DNA from: Gemmatimonadales bacterium
GTDB taxonomy: Bacteria; Gemmatimonadota; Gemmatimonadetes; Gemmatimonadales; GWC2-71-9
Assembly (NCBI GenBank): GCA_030601605.1
Contig: JAUVTI010000027.1
Location: 1 to 16,601, forward strand
Length of the DNA: 16,601 nucleotides
Direction: 5' to 3'
Every line of letters begins with the position of its first letter. Position 1 is the stretch's first letter. The position numbers were made by a program, and so were the translations under genes. The notes beneath the pieces were generated by a model. It saw only the letters and a list, made by a program, of their open reading frames with translations. It was not told the origin of the DNA and made no database searches. Below, piece by piece: positions 1 through 7,536 of the stretch.

Positions 1-1070
1 CCGGCTTTCTTGAGGATGTCCACCGCGATTTCCTCGTTGGTGCCCGTCAGGCGGATCACCATGGGCCGGTCCAGCTCGACCTTCTTGCTGCCGGCCACGA
101 TGCCGTTGGCCACATCATCACACCGGGTGATGCCGCCGAAGATGTTGAACAGGATGCACTTCACCTTGGAGTCGCTGGTGATGATCTGGAGCGCCGTCAC
201 CACCTTCTCCGGGCTGCTGCTGCCCCCGATGTCCAGGAAGTTGGCGGGGTCGCCGCCATAGTACTTCACCAGGTCCATCGTTGCCATCGCGAGTCCCGCC
301 CCATTCACGCAACAGCCCACGTCGCCGTCCAGCTTGATGTAGGTGAGATCGGCTTCGCGAGCCTCGACCTCATGCGGATCCTCCGCGCCTACGTCGCGCA
401 GCGCCGCGATGTTGGGACGCCGGTCCAGCTCGTTGTCGTCCACCGAGAGCTTGGCGTCCAACGCCACGACCTGGCCGTCCGACGTCGTGATGAGCGGGTT
501 GATCTCGGCCAGCGTGCCACCCGCGTCCCGGAATGCCTGGTACAGCTGCTGCATGATCCGGGCCGCCTGCCGCACCTGCTTCACGTCGTCGTACAACTTG
601 AAGGCGAGATCCATCGCCTGGTGCGGCAGCAGGCCGTAGCGCGGATCCACCGCGGCCTTGAAGATCTTCTCCGGCGTCTTGGCCGCGACTTCCTCGATGT
701 CCACGCCGCCGGCGGGGCTCACCATCATCACCGGTCGCTGCGTAGCGCGGTCCACGATCACGCCCACGTAGCTCTCCGTCGCGATGTCGGCCATCGGCAC
801 CACCAGCACCTTTTCGACCGTGAGCCCCTTGATCTGCATTCCCAGGATCGCGCCGGCGTGCGCCTTGGCCTCCGCGGGATTCTTCGCGAGCTTCACGCCG
901 CCCGCCTTGCCGCGCCCGCCAACGTGCACCTGCGCCTTCACTACGACCGCCCCTCCCATCTTCTTCGCGATCGCCTCCACCTCGTCCGGCGTCGTGGCCA
1001 CTTCTCCGTCGGGAACCGGAATCCCCGCCGCCTTGAGCAGACCACGCGCCTGGTATTCGTGCAAGTTCAC
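1..1070 (-). CDS. sucC: Succinyl-CoA synthetase (ADP/GDP-forming) subunit beta, partial (3' end beyond left edge)
   Basis: This is the beta subunit of the TCA-cycle enzyme that converts succinyl-CoA, phosphate and ADP/GDP to succinate, CoA and ATP/GTP. It works in the cytoplasm with SucD, which may lie next, past the left edge. I read 356 codons; the family is usually about 388, so roughly 30 C-terminal residues are missing only because the window ends. Visible family features are the N-terminal MNLHEYQAR start (GTG-encoded), the ATP-grasp stretch GGRGKAGGVK at about 51-60, AEINPL at 188-193, NGAGLAM at 256-262, FNIFGGITRCDD at 308-319 and LTGTNEEIA at 341-349. The phosphate-loop region reads DIGGSSSPE where E. 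coli has a GGGA-type loop. The GTG start overlaps the carbamate kinase stop (GTGA), and AGGAG sits 7 nt upstream, so translation is probably coupled. Identification is secure. Confidence 0.96.
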   Translation of the reverse strand, partial: MNLHEYQARGLLKAAGIPVPDGEVATTPDEVEAIAKKMGGAVVVKAQVHVGGRGKAGGVKLAKNPAEAKAHAGAILGMQIKGLTVEKVLVVPMADIATESYVGVIVDRATQRPVMMVSPAGGVDIEEVAAKTPEKIFKAAVDPRYGLLPHQAMDLAFKLYDDVKQVRQAARIMQQLYQAFRDAGGTLAEINPLITTSDGQVVALDAKLSVDDNELDRRPNIAALRDVGAEDPHEVEAREADLTYIKLDGDVGCCVNGAGLAMATMDLVKYYGGDPANFLDIGGSSSPEKVVTALQIITSDSKVKCILFNIFGGITRCDDVANGIVAGSKKVELDRPMVIRLTGTNEEIAVDILKKA

Positions 1071-2023
1071 TCCACGTCTCCTGTTATCGTCGTTCCCGCC
1101 TCGCCGCGAATGGCCGCGAGGCCGTCAGCCAAATGTGCCACGATCGCCCGCTTGCCGCCGCCCCGCAGAAAAGCCACGGAGGCCTCGACCTTCGGTCGCA
1201 TGCTGCCCTTGCCGAGCTCGCCGCTCTCGAGCAGCGCCTCGGCCTGGGCCACGGTCAGCTGCTTCAGCGGCTCGGCATGCGGGGTACCCCATCCCTGATA
1301 TACAGCGTCCACGTCCGTGAGGATCAACAATGCGTCGGCACCGAGCCGGTCGCCGAGAATGGCCGCCACCCGGTCCTTGTCCACCACCGCGTCCACTCCC
1401 TCCCAGTAGAGTCGTTCATCGAAATAGACGGGGGCACCGCCACCGCCCGCCGCGATCACGATCTTGCCTTCACGCACCAACTGGCGCACCGCGTCCGCCT
1501 CCACCACATCCTCCGGCTCCGGACTGGGTGCAAGTCGGCGCCAGTACCCCGCCCCGTCCTGTCCCACCGGCACGCCGCGGCCGCGCAGGCGCTCGACCGT
1601 ATCCGGTGACAGCGCATGGCCAATCGGCTTGGTCGGTTCACTCGCCCCGGGGGCGGTACGATCCAGCGACGACTGAGTGATTATCGTGAGCACGTCCCGC
1701 TTCACACCGGCCGCCAACAGGGCGTTCTGCAGCGACTGCTGGATCATGTAGCCGATCCACCCGGCCGTCGCCGCCACCAGCACTCCCAGCGGCAGCGGCG
1801 CCACTCTCTCGTGGGCCAGCTCGTTGCGCTCCAGCTCGTCGCCCACCTGCGGGCCGTTGCCATGCACGATCGCGATGTGCCAGCCCTCGCGGGCGAGGGC
1901 CACGACGGCACTCAGCGACTCGCGCGTGTGCCGGAACTGGTCGTGGATCGTCGCCCGCTCGCCGGGAGGCGCAAGCGCGTTGCCGCCCAGGGCGACGACG
2001 ATCGTGCCGGGGATCTCAGTCAC
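1067..2023 (-). CDS. arcC: Carbamate kinase
   Basis: The 318-residue product has the usual family length and belongs to the amino-acid kinase superfamily. It catalyses carbamoyl phosphate + ADP to ATP + carbamate, reversibly, in the cytoplasm. Family signatures are VALGGNAL at about 10-17, HGNGPQVGDE at 54-63, TKPIG at 131-135, AAGGGGAPV at 191-199, VDKDRVAAIL at 214-223, LTDVDAVY at 235-242 and GKGSMRPKVEA at 271-281. The last is normally GSMGPKVEA or similar, so Arg276 is slightly unusual. The start is GTG, with an in-frame TAG 12 nt upstream fixing it as the first possible start, but no clear Shine-Dalgarno is seen. It follows a 45-nt gap and its TGA overlaps the sucC GTG. No arginine deiminase (arcA) or ornithine carbamoyltransferase (arcB) is next to it, so an arginine-fermentation role is not shown by context. 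Purine or agmatine breakdown, or reversed carbamoyl phosphate metabolism, are alternatives. Confidence 0.93.
   Translation of the reverse strand: MTEIPGTIVVALGGNALAPPGERATIHDQFRHTRESLSAVVALAREGWHIAIVHGNGPQVGDELERNELAHERVAPLPLGVLVAATAGWIGYMIQQSLQNALLAAGVKRDVLTIITQSSLDRTAPGASEPTKPIGHALSPDTVERLRGRGVPVGQDGAGYWRRLAPSPEPEDVVEADAVRQLVREGKIVIAAGGGGAPVYFDERLYWEGVDAVVDKDRVAAILGDRLGADALLILTDVDAVYQGWGTPHAEPLKQLTVAQAEALLESGELGKGSMRPKVEASVAFLRGGGKRAIVAHLADGLAAIRGEAGTTITGDVE
1078..1082 (-). promoter_or_regulatory. Ribosome binding site of sucC
   Basis: AGGAG, 7 nt before the GTG at 1070, lies inside the last codons of the carbamate kinase gene. It supports the GTG that overlaps the upstream stop as the sucC start. 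Confidence 0.7.
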
Positions 2024-2068
2024 GGGACGTGCAAGCTAGTCCTCTGTCATGCGCGGCAGCAACCCGAC
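2024..2068 (-). other. 45-nt gap between the UPF0182 gene and arcC
   Basis: This is the longest space between genes in the window. Read on the minus strand it holds a TTGCTG hexamer followed about 18 nt later by TAGCTT, a poor match to a sigma-70 promoter. It also has a 4-bp GGAC/GTCC inverted repeat with no T-tract. I see no convincing promoter or terminator. A break between two transcription units here is possible but unproven. Confidence 0.3.
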
Positions 2069-4645
2069 TCACGGAACCGTATCGGTCTCGGTCGTGAGAA
2101 TGCGGCGCAGCTCCTCGTACGCCCGGCCGAAGGCGGTCCAGTCACCACTGCGCCGCGCGGCGTCCATGCGCTCGAACCAGCGCCGCGCCTCGGCCTTCTC
2201 ACCAGCCGCCATGCCGAAGGGCGACGACTGTGTTTCCACTCGCGCCAGCGCCGAGCGCAGCGATTGGCCGCTCCCGACCGCTGCCCCCCAGCCGAGCGCC
2301 ACGTCCACCAACTGCGGCGGCGCCCGCCCCTCGTCGGGTGAAACGTACGTCGCCTGCAACGCCAGCACGCCATCCTCGAACGGCGCCATCCTGAGCGCTC
2401 CCTGCACCCCCGACGGTTCGGCACGCAGCCGATTGAACAGCCGCCGGGTACGCATCGGACCCGGCAGCTCCAGGTCCGGCGCAACGCGGAGCAGAGCAAA
2501 CGCTGCCCGTCCACCCTGCAGCGTGCCGTCGGCCAGGCCCGCGAGGGACCCGCCCGACTCGAGGGCGGCCATCAGGCGGAGCCGCACCTGCGGGTCGCCC
2601 GGCGCACCGCCCACCCACCAGTAGGGCTCGGCGCCGCCGGCGGGCCTCAGACCGATGCGCGGCAGCACGGGCCCGATTGGCTCTCCATCGAGCCCGGTCT
2701 GGCGCAGCAGCCCCAGTTGGACCGCAAACAGCTCCGCCGGATAGCGCACGTGCCGCGCCAGTGCCGGTGGCATCTGGCCGGCCGGGTGAACCACCTCGGG
2801 CGCGATCTGCGCCCAGGCCTGGCTCAGTGGGTCCGCCTCCCGCAGGAGATACACCTCGGTCCGTCCGCTGCTCGCCTCCACGACCCCCACCAGGCCGGAG
2901 CGCAGATAGCGCACGGTCCCGCTGCGCCAGCTCGCCCGGGCGGTGAGTGGGAACGCCCCGGCCGAGACGAAGCCGTTCGCCATCCAGAAGAGCGCGCCGC
3001 CCACGACCACCGCGTGCGGCTCACCGAACTCTGCGAAGGGAGCGAAGCTCTCGAGCCGGGACACGATGTCGCGGCGCCACAGCACGAGCGAAGCGTCTTC
3101 CACCGCACTGGACGTCGCGAGCCGTGGGCTCTGCAGCGTCCACGCCAGCGCGAGGCGGCGCCAGAAACCGGCGGCCGGAACGCCCGCGAGCGGCGCATGG
3201 CTCGCCGGCGCCACGGCGAAGTTCACCGTGGCCGGCCCGAACCACATGTCGGAACGTGTCAGCGCCAGTTCCTGGAATCGGGGCGTCGCCCGGTCGGGGC
3301 GCTCCGGATCGGCCAGGAAGAGGGGGAGCCCCGCCTCCGAGATTCGGTTGGCCAGCACGGCCACGGCCCCGACCGCGTGCGAGAGCGGCCCCGCGTGCAC
3401 AGTCTCCCAGGACAGCTCCATGCCCGCGCTGCGCGCCGCCTGCAGGTCCACCTCCCGCGCCGCCACGTACACCGGCACGACGCTTCCGTCGGTGGCCTCG
3501 TACGTGTCCAGCTGTGCAGCCGAGAAGCCGTGGTACGGCTCCTGGTCCGCCGCACGGCTGGCACCCACGGTCACCGCGAACGCATCCCACAGTACGGCGC
3601 CTCCCAGCTCCTCTGCGTGGCGCCGCAGGCCCAGCGGCTCTGGTGGCGCGCGCAGTGGCAGCTCGCTCTCGACGGGCACCGCCCCGAACGCCGTCTGAAG
3701 GAATGCGCGGCGGCTGCCCTCGACTCCCGGAAGAATCAGCTCCTCGGGCGTCCGCGCCGCCCCCGCGAACGCCGGGGCCAGGTAGTGTCCCGTGAAGGAA
3801 GCGGCCGCGAGAACCGTCCACGGCACGATCACTACGGCGACCCGCGGACTCCACATCCAGAACGCAGACGCCGCGGCCACGACCAGCGCCACGACGCTCA
3901 GCATTCGCGCCACGGGTATCCGCACCGTCGCAAGCACGCTGTCCACCGGGACGTCGTGGACCCCGGCCACGTACTCTGCGGGCTCGAGCCGATAGCCCCA
4001 GAACAGCGCGAGGGCAAACGCAGCGAGCAGACCAGCCACGTGCCAGCGAGCCAGGTCGCTCACCCGAAGCCGGCGGCGCGCGCCCCATCGGATGGCGCCC
4101 ACGGCCGCGTAGAGCACCGCGGTGAGCCCGAGCATCGTCCCGCCGAGCAGGGTGACGAACGTGTGCACGGTGCGCTGCCAGGGGAGTCTGAACAGGTAAT
4201 AGCCCAGGTCCCGGTCCAGTACGGGATCCGTGACGCCGAGCTGTGCGCCGAAGTCGGCCAGCGCCCGGGCATACCACCACCCCCCCGCGCGATGGCTGAA
4301 CGCGATGGCCAGAATCATTCCCAGCGCAGCAGCTCCGACCAGCAGGTACTGCCGCGGCACGACTTCCAGGATCTCGAGGTTTCCGAGGCGGCGGGGCACG
4401 TGCACCGACCCGATTGACCGGTACACCAGGTAGAGGTTGCCGAGGCACCAGACGGCGGCCGCCATGAAGGCGGTGAGCAGGAGCATCGTCTGGCCGCGGC
4501 GGATCTGTGCGTGGGTGGCACCCACTCCGAGCGCCTCCGCCCACAGTGAGTCGGCGGTCGCGACCGCCAACCAGCGACCGCCGAGCAGCACCACGAGGGC
4601 GGCGACGACGGCCAACTTGATGAGCCATCCTGCCCGCTGGCTCAT
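2069..4645 (-). CDS. UPF0182 (COG1615) family large membrane protein of unknown function
   Basis: The product is 858 residues from ATG 4645, close to the family's usual 900-1000. The N-terminal third has about seven predicted membrane segments (roughly 8-27, 54-76, 100-118, 163-183, 203-219, 247-266, 270-288). The remaining ~570 residues would form a large, probably extracytoplasmic domain. Family hallmarks are TDPVLDRDLGYYLFRLPW at about 139-156, where family members read DP.fg.D..fYlF.LP, the RWHV...YRLEPAEY stretch at about 200-225, and a C-terminal end of the form AEARRWFERMDAARRSGDW...YEELRRIL. No catalytic motif is recognisable and no function is established for the family. An in-frame GTG/ATG extension to 4768 would overlap the sugar-phosphate mutase by over 100 nt. 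I prefer ATG 4645, which starts 4 nt after that gene's stop, begins directly at the first membrane helix and has a weak GGGG 7 nt upstream. Family assignment is good; role unknown. Confidence 0.85.
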   Translation of the reverse strand: MSQRAGWLIKLAVVAALVVLLGGRWLAVATADSLWAEALGVGATHAQIRRGQTMLLLTAFMAAAVWCLGNLYLVYRSIGSVHVPRRLGNLEILEVVPRQYLLVGAAALGMILAIAFSHRAGGWWYARALADFGAQLGVTDPVLDRDLGYYLFRLPWQRTVHTFVTLLGGTMLGLTAVLYAAVGAIRWGARRRLRVSDLARWHVAGLLAAFALALFWGYRLEPAEYVAGVHDVPVDSVLATVRIPVARMLSVVALVVAAASAFWMWSPRVAVVIVPWTVLAAASFTGHYLAPAFAGAARTPEELILPGVEGSRRAFLQTAFGAVPVESELPLRAPPEPLGLRRHAEELGGAVLWDAFAVTVGASRAADQEPYHGFSAAQLDTYEATDGSVVPVYVAAREVDLQAARSAGMELSWETVHAGPLSHAVGAVAVLANRISEAGLPLFLADPERPDRATPRFQELALTRSDMWFGPATVNFAVAPASHAPLAGVPAAGFWRRLALAWTLQSPRLATSSAVEDASLVLWRRDIVSRLESFAPFAEFGEPHAVVVGGALFWMANGFVSAGAFPLTARASWRSGTVRYLRSGLVGVVEASSGRTEVYLLREADPLSQAWAQIAPEVVHPAGQMPPALARHVRYPAELFAVQLGLLRQTGLDGEPIGPVLPRIGLRPAGGAEPYWWVGGAPGDPQVRLRLMAALESGGSLAGLADGTLQGGRAAFALLRVAPDLELPGPMRTRRLFNRLRAEPSGVQGALRMAPFEDGVLALQATYVSPDEGRAPPQLVDVALGWGAAVGSGQSLRSALARVETQSSPFGMAAGEKAEARRWFERMDAARRSGDWTAFGRAYEELRRILTTETDTVP

Positions 4646-4649
4646 GACG

Positions 4650-6023
4650 CTACCCCGCCCGGTGCTGCTCCTCGAGCCAACGCTCCACCTCCTGGCGGTA
4701 GCTGGCGAGAGCCGCCTCCGAGGTGGCTTCGAAGCGGAGGACCAGAACCGGCTGCGTGTTGGACGCACGCAGCAGTCCCCAGCCGTCAGCGAACGAGATG
4801 CGTACGCCGTCGAGAGTCAGAACGTCGTAGCGGGCGCCGAAGTGCTGCGCCGCGGCCTGCACTATCTCGAACTTGCGCTCCTCGGGGCAGTCCGCGCGCA
4901 ACTCCGGCGTCGCAAACGTCTTGGGAAGGTCGGCGAGCAACGTGGAGAGCGGCCCGGAGCCGCGCGCCACGATGACCAGCAGCCGGGCGGCTGCGAACAG
5001 GGCGTCGTCGAACCCGTAGTAGTCGCCGCCGAAGAACATGTGCCCGCTCATCTCGCCCGCGAGCGGCGCTCCCGTTTCCTTCATCTTGGCCTTGATCAAC
5101 GAATGCCCGGTCTTCCAGATCACGGGCTCGAGCCCGTCCGCGGCCAGCGCGTCCGCCAGCACGTTGGAGCACTTCACGTCGAATATGACCGAATGCCCCG
5201 TGCCCATCCGCTGCACCAGGTCTCGTCCATACAGCACCAGCAGCTGGTCGCCGAAGACGACCACCCCGTCCTCGTCCACCGCGCCGATCCGATCGCCGTC
5301 CCCGTCGAACGCGATGCCGAGTTCCGCGCCCGTGCGCCGCACGGCCGCCTGCAGGTCCACCAGGTTCTCTAGAACTGTGGGGTCGGGATGGTGATTCGGA
5401 AACGAGCCGTCGGATTCGCAGTAGAGCGGCACGACGTCGGCGCCCAGCCGCGTGAGGACATCCACGGCGCACAGGCTGGCCGTGCCGTTGCCGCAGTCCA
5501 CCACGACCTTGACCTGCCTGGCGAGAGGTCCGTTGCGCGAGACGACGGCCTCGGCGTAGCGCCCCAGCATCGAATCGTCCGCCTCGATCGCGCCCGTGCC
5601 GGTATCACTCCCGTCGGTCTCGATCAGACCCCGGATCTCCTGGATGTCGTCGCCGTACAGGGTCTCTCCGGCGGCGACCATCTTGAACCCGTTGAACTCC
5701 GGCGGGTTATGTGAGCCGGTGACCTGGATGCCACCATCCACTTGCAGCTCGTGAAGCGCCAGATAGAGCGCCGGGGTCGGCAACATGCCCACGTCCACCG
5801 CCGTGCCACCGGCCTGCGCGATGCCGTCTCGCACCGCCCGCGCCAGGAGCTCACCCGACGGGCGGTTGTCGCGCCCCACGGCGAGCCGCGGATCGCGCCC
5901 GATCCTGGCGCGCGCGATCGTCGTGACGGCCTGCCCTATGGCGTGTGCCAGTTGGGGCGTCAGCTCATCACCGACGATGCCTCGGATGTCGTATTGCCGA
6001 AAGATGAAGGACGGTACTTCCAC
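4650..6023 (-). CDS. manB: Phosphomannomutase/phosphoglucomutase (alpha-D-phosphohexomutase family)
   Basis: The 457-residue product has the length of the AlgC/ManB type. It interconverts the 6- and 1-phosphates of mannose and/or glucose, feeding GDP-mannose or UDP-glucose and hence surface polysaccharide and glycogen synthesis. All four active-site regions are present. The phosphoserine loop VTGSHNPPEF carries Ser104. The metal-binding loop DGDGDR is at 240-245. The sugar-recognition loop GEMSGH is at 323-328, and this sequence is typical of PMM/PGM rather than of GlmM. The phosphate-binding loop RASNTQP is at 419-425. The start is GTG, 1 nt after the nuoN stop, and the N-terminal FRQYDIRG is family-typical, so little can be missing; no Shine-Dalgarno is evident. 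Whether mannose or glucose phosphate is preferred cannot be read from sequence. The position directly after complex I genes is not functionally explained. Confidence 0.93.
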   Translation of the reverse strand: MEVPSFIFRQYDIRGIVGDELTPQLAHAIGQAVTTIARARIGRDPRLAVGRDNRPSGELLARAVRDGIAQAGGTAVDVGMLPTPALYLALHELQVDGGIQVTGSHNPPEFNGFKMVAAGETLYGDDIQEIRGLIETDGSDTGTGAIEADDSMLGRYAEAVVSRNGPLARQVKVVVDCGNGTASLCAVDVLTRLGADVVPLYCESDGSFPNHHPDPTVLENLVDLQAAVRRTGAELGIAFDGDGDRIGAVDEDGVVVFGDQLLVLYGRDLVQRMGTGHSVIFDVKCSNVLADALAADGLEPVIWKTGHSLIKAKMKETGAPLAGEMSGHMFFGGDYYGFDDALFAAARLLVIVARGSGPLSTLLADLPKTFATPELRADCPEERKFEIVQAAAQHFGARYDVLTLDGVRISFADGWGLLRASNTQPVLVLRFEATSEAALASYRQEVERWLEEQHRAG

Positions 6024-6024
6024 G

Positions 6025-7536
6025 CTATTTCGATACGGTGATCATCACCGAAGGCCTGAGATCCCGCCCTCCTTGCCCCGCCACATCCATTGCGGGACCC
6101 GGCCACACGCCGAGCACCAGCAGCACCACCGCGGTGGCCGCCACGACCCAGCGCGCGGCTCCCGTCACCGTGACGTGCTCGTGCGCGTCGTCCGACGCCG
6201 GCGGCTTCATGAACATCGCCATGATGACCGGCAGGTAATATCCAGCGGAGATCACCGTCGTGCTCACCAGCACCACCGCGAGCAGCCCATTCTGCGCTTC
6301 CAGCGCGGCCGAGAGTATGTACCACTTCCCTATGAAGCCCGCTGTTCCGGGGAACCCGAGCAGCGAGAGCATGAACACCATCATCGCCAGAGCGAGCCAC
6401 GGGCGGCGCTTCGCCAACCCGTTGAGATCCTCGACCCTGAGGTCGCGCTCGCCGCGGCGCCCCGCTGCCGCCACGATCGCGAACGCGCCCATCGTCATGA
6501 TCGTGTAGGCGAACGCATAGAACAGGAACGCCCCCGCACCGAAGTCCGTCCCGCTCGCCACCGCCGTGAGCAGATACCCCGCGTGCCCGATGGAGCTGTA
6601 CGCGAGCATCCGCTTCAGGTTGCGCTGCGCGAGCGCAACGAGGTTTCCGACGACCATCGTGATCGCCGCCAGCCACCAGACGATCTCCGTCCACACCACC
6701 GTCACCGGACCGAGCGCCTCGAGTAGCACACGAAGCATCGCCGCGAACGCGGCCGCCTTGACCGCCGCCGCCATGAACGCCGTGATGGGAGTGGGCGCCC
6801 CATCGTACACGTCAGGCGTCCACATGTGGAACGGAACCGCAGCCACCTTGAAGGCGAAGCCCACGAGCAGCATGCCGATCCCGATCAGCAGCATCGTGTT
6901 CTCCTGGAACACCCACGTCGCCGTCTGTACGTAGATCAGGCCGAGGTTCGTGGTCCCCGTGAAGCCGTAGATCAGTGCGATCCCGTAGAGCAGAAACGCC
7001 GAAGCAAAGGCACCCATCAGAAAGTACTTGAGGGCGGCCTCCGCACAGAACACACTGCGCCGGTCGATGCCCGCGAGGACGTACACGCTGACCGACATCA
7101 ACTCGAGGCCGAGGAAGATCACGATGAGATCCGCGCCTCCGCCCATGAACATCATCCCCACCGTCGCGTACAGCAGCAGCAGGAAGTACTCGGGCACGAG
7201 GATCCTCTCCCTGCCCAGGTACCCCAGCGAGAGCAGCACGGTGAGCAGTGCGCCCAACAGGACAATCAGGTCGGTGAGGTATCGGAACCCGTCGAGCGCG
7301 ATCATCGACTCGAGGCCGCCGGCCCGCACGTCCGACACCCAGAAGACGACCACGACGGCCGCCGTGAGCACGAGTCCCACCGCTGCCAGGTACCCGACCA
7401 GCAACTGATCCTCCTCGCTGCGGTGCCGCCACGCCACGAGGATCGTGAGGCACAGGGCACAACCCGTGAGGACCAGCTCGGGCAGGAGCGCCAGCGCGAC
7501 CCCACCCGGCAGACCGAGATCGATCACCGGCCACAT
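6025..7536 (-). CDS. nuoN: NADH-quinone oxidoreductase subunit N
   Basis: This 503-residue antiporter-like membrane subunit of complex I has about 14 hydrophobic segments. It is one of the three proton-channel modules in the membrane arm. Key charged residues typical of the pumping path are visible: Glu145 in GLELMSVSVY, Lys230 in FAFKVAAVPFH, and Lys403 in FPGTAGFIGKW. Also conserved are HMWTPDVYDGAPTP at about 237-250 and LAYSSIGHAGY at 311-321. The ATG overlaps the nuoM stop as TGATG and is preceded by GGGAGG 9 nt upstream. It is the last complex I gene in the cluster. The C-terminal region ends in a hydrophobic segment followed by a short polar tail. Confidence 0.97.
   Translation of the reverse strand: MWPVIDLGLPGGVALALLPELVLTGCALCLTILVAWRHRSEEDQLLVGYLAAVGLVLTAAVVVVFWVSDVRAGGLESMIALDGFRYLTDLIVLLGALLTVLLSLGYLGRERILVPEYFLLLLYATVGMMFMGGGADLIVIFLGLELMSVSVYVLAGIDRRSVFCAEAALKYFLMGAFASAFLLYGIALIYGFTGTTNLGLIYVQTATWVFQENTMLLIGIGMLLVGFAFKVAAVPFHMWTPDVYDGAPTPITAFMAAAVKAAAFAAMLRVLLEALGPVTVVWTEIVWWLAAITMVVGNLVALAQRNLKRMLAYSSIGHAGYLLTAVASGTDFGAGAFLFYAFAYTIMTMGAFAIVAAAGRRGERDLRVEDLNGLAKRRPWLALAMMVFMLSLLGFPGTAGFIGKWYILSAALEAQNGLLAVVLVSTTVISAGYYLPVIMAMFMKPPASDDAHEHVTVTGAARWVVAATAVVLLVLGVWPGPAMDVAGQGGRDLRPSVMITVSK

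Noticed and set aside
372..1298. 308-codon open frame on the plus strand spanning sucC and arcC
   Set aside because: Antisense shadow of two well-conserved genes; composition dominated by Arg, His and Leu.
2024..2068. Possible terminator or promoter in the gap before arcC
   Set aside because: The inverted repeat has only 4 bp and no T-tract, and the promoter-like hexamers match poorly. Not enough to call either.
2717..4417. 566-codon open frame on the plus strand
   Set aside because: It lies fully antisense to the UPF0182 gene, its translation is rich in Arg/His/Pro with no recognisable family, and it reflects the G/C-rich third positions of the minus-strand gene.
3021..4628. 535-codon minus-strand frame inside the UPF0182 gene
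   Set aside because: Arg/Gly-rich shadow in another frame; the overlapping frame shows family motifs and membrane helices.
4650..6023. Assignment as GlmM (phosphoglucosamine mutase)
   Set aside because: The sugar loop is GEMSGH and the serine loop is TGSHNP, as in PMM/PGM. GlmM typically has GEQSGH and SASHNP-type loops.
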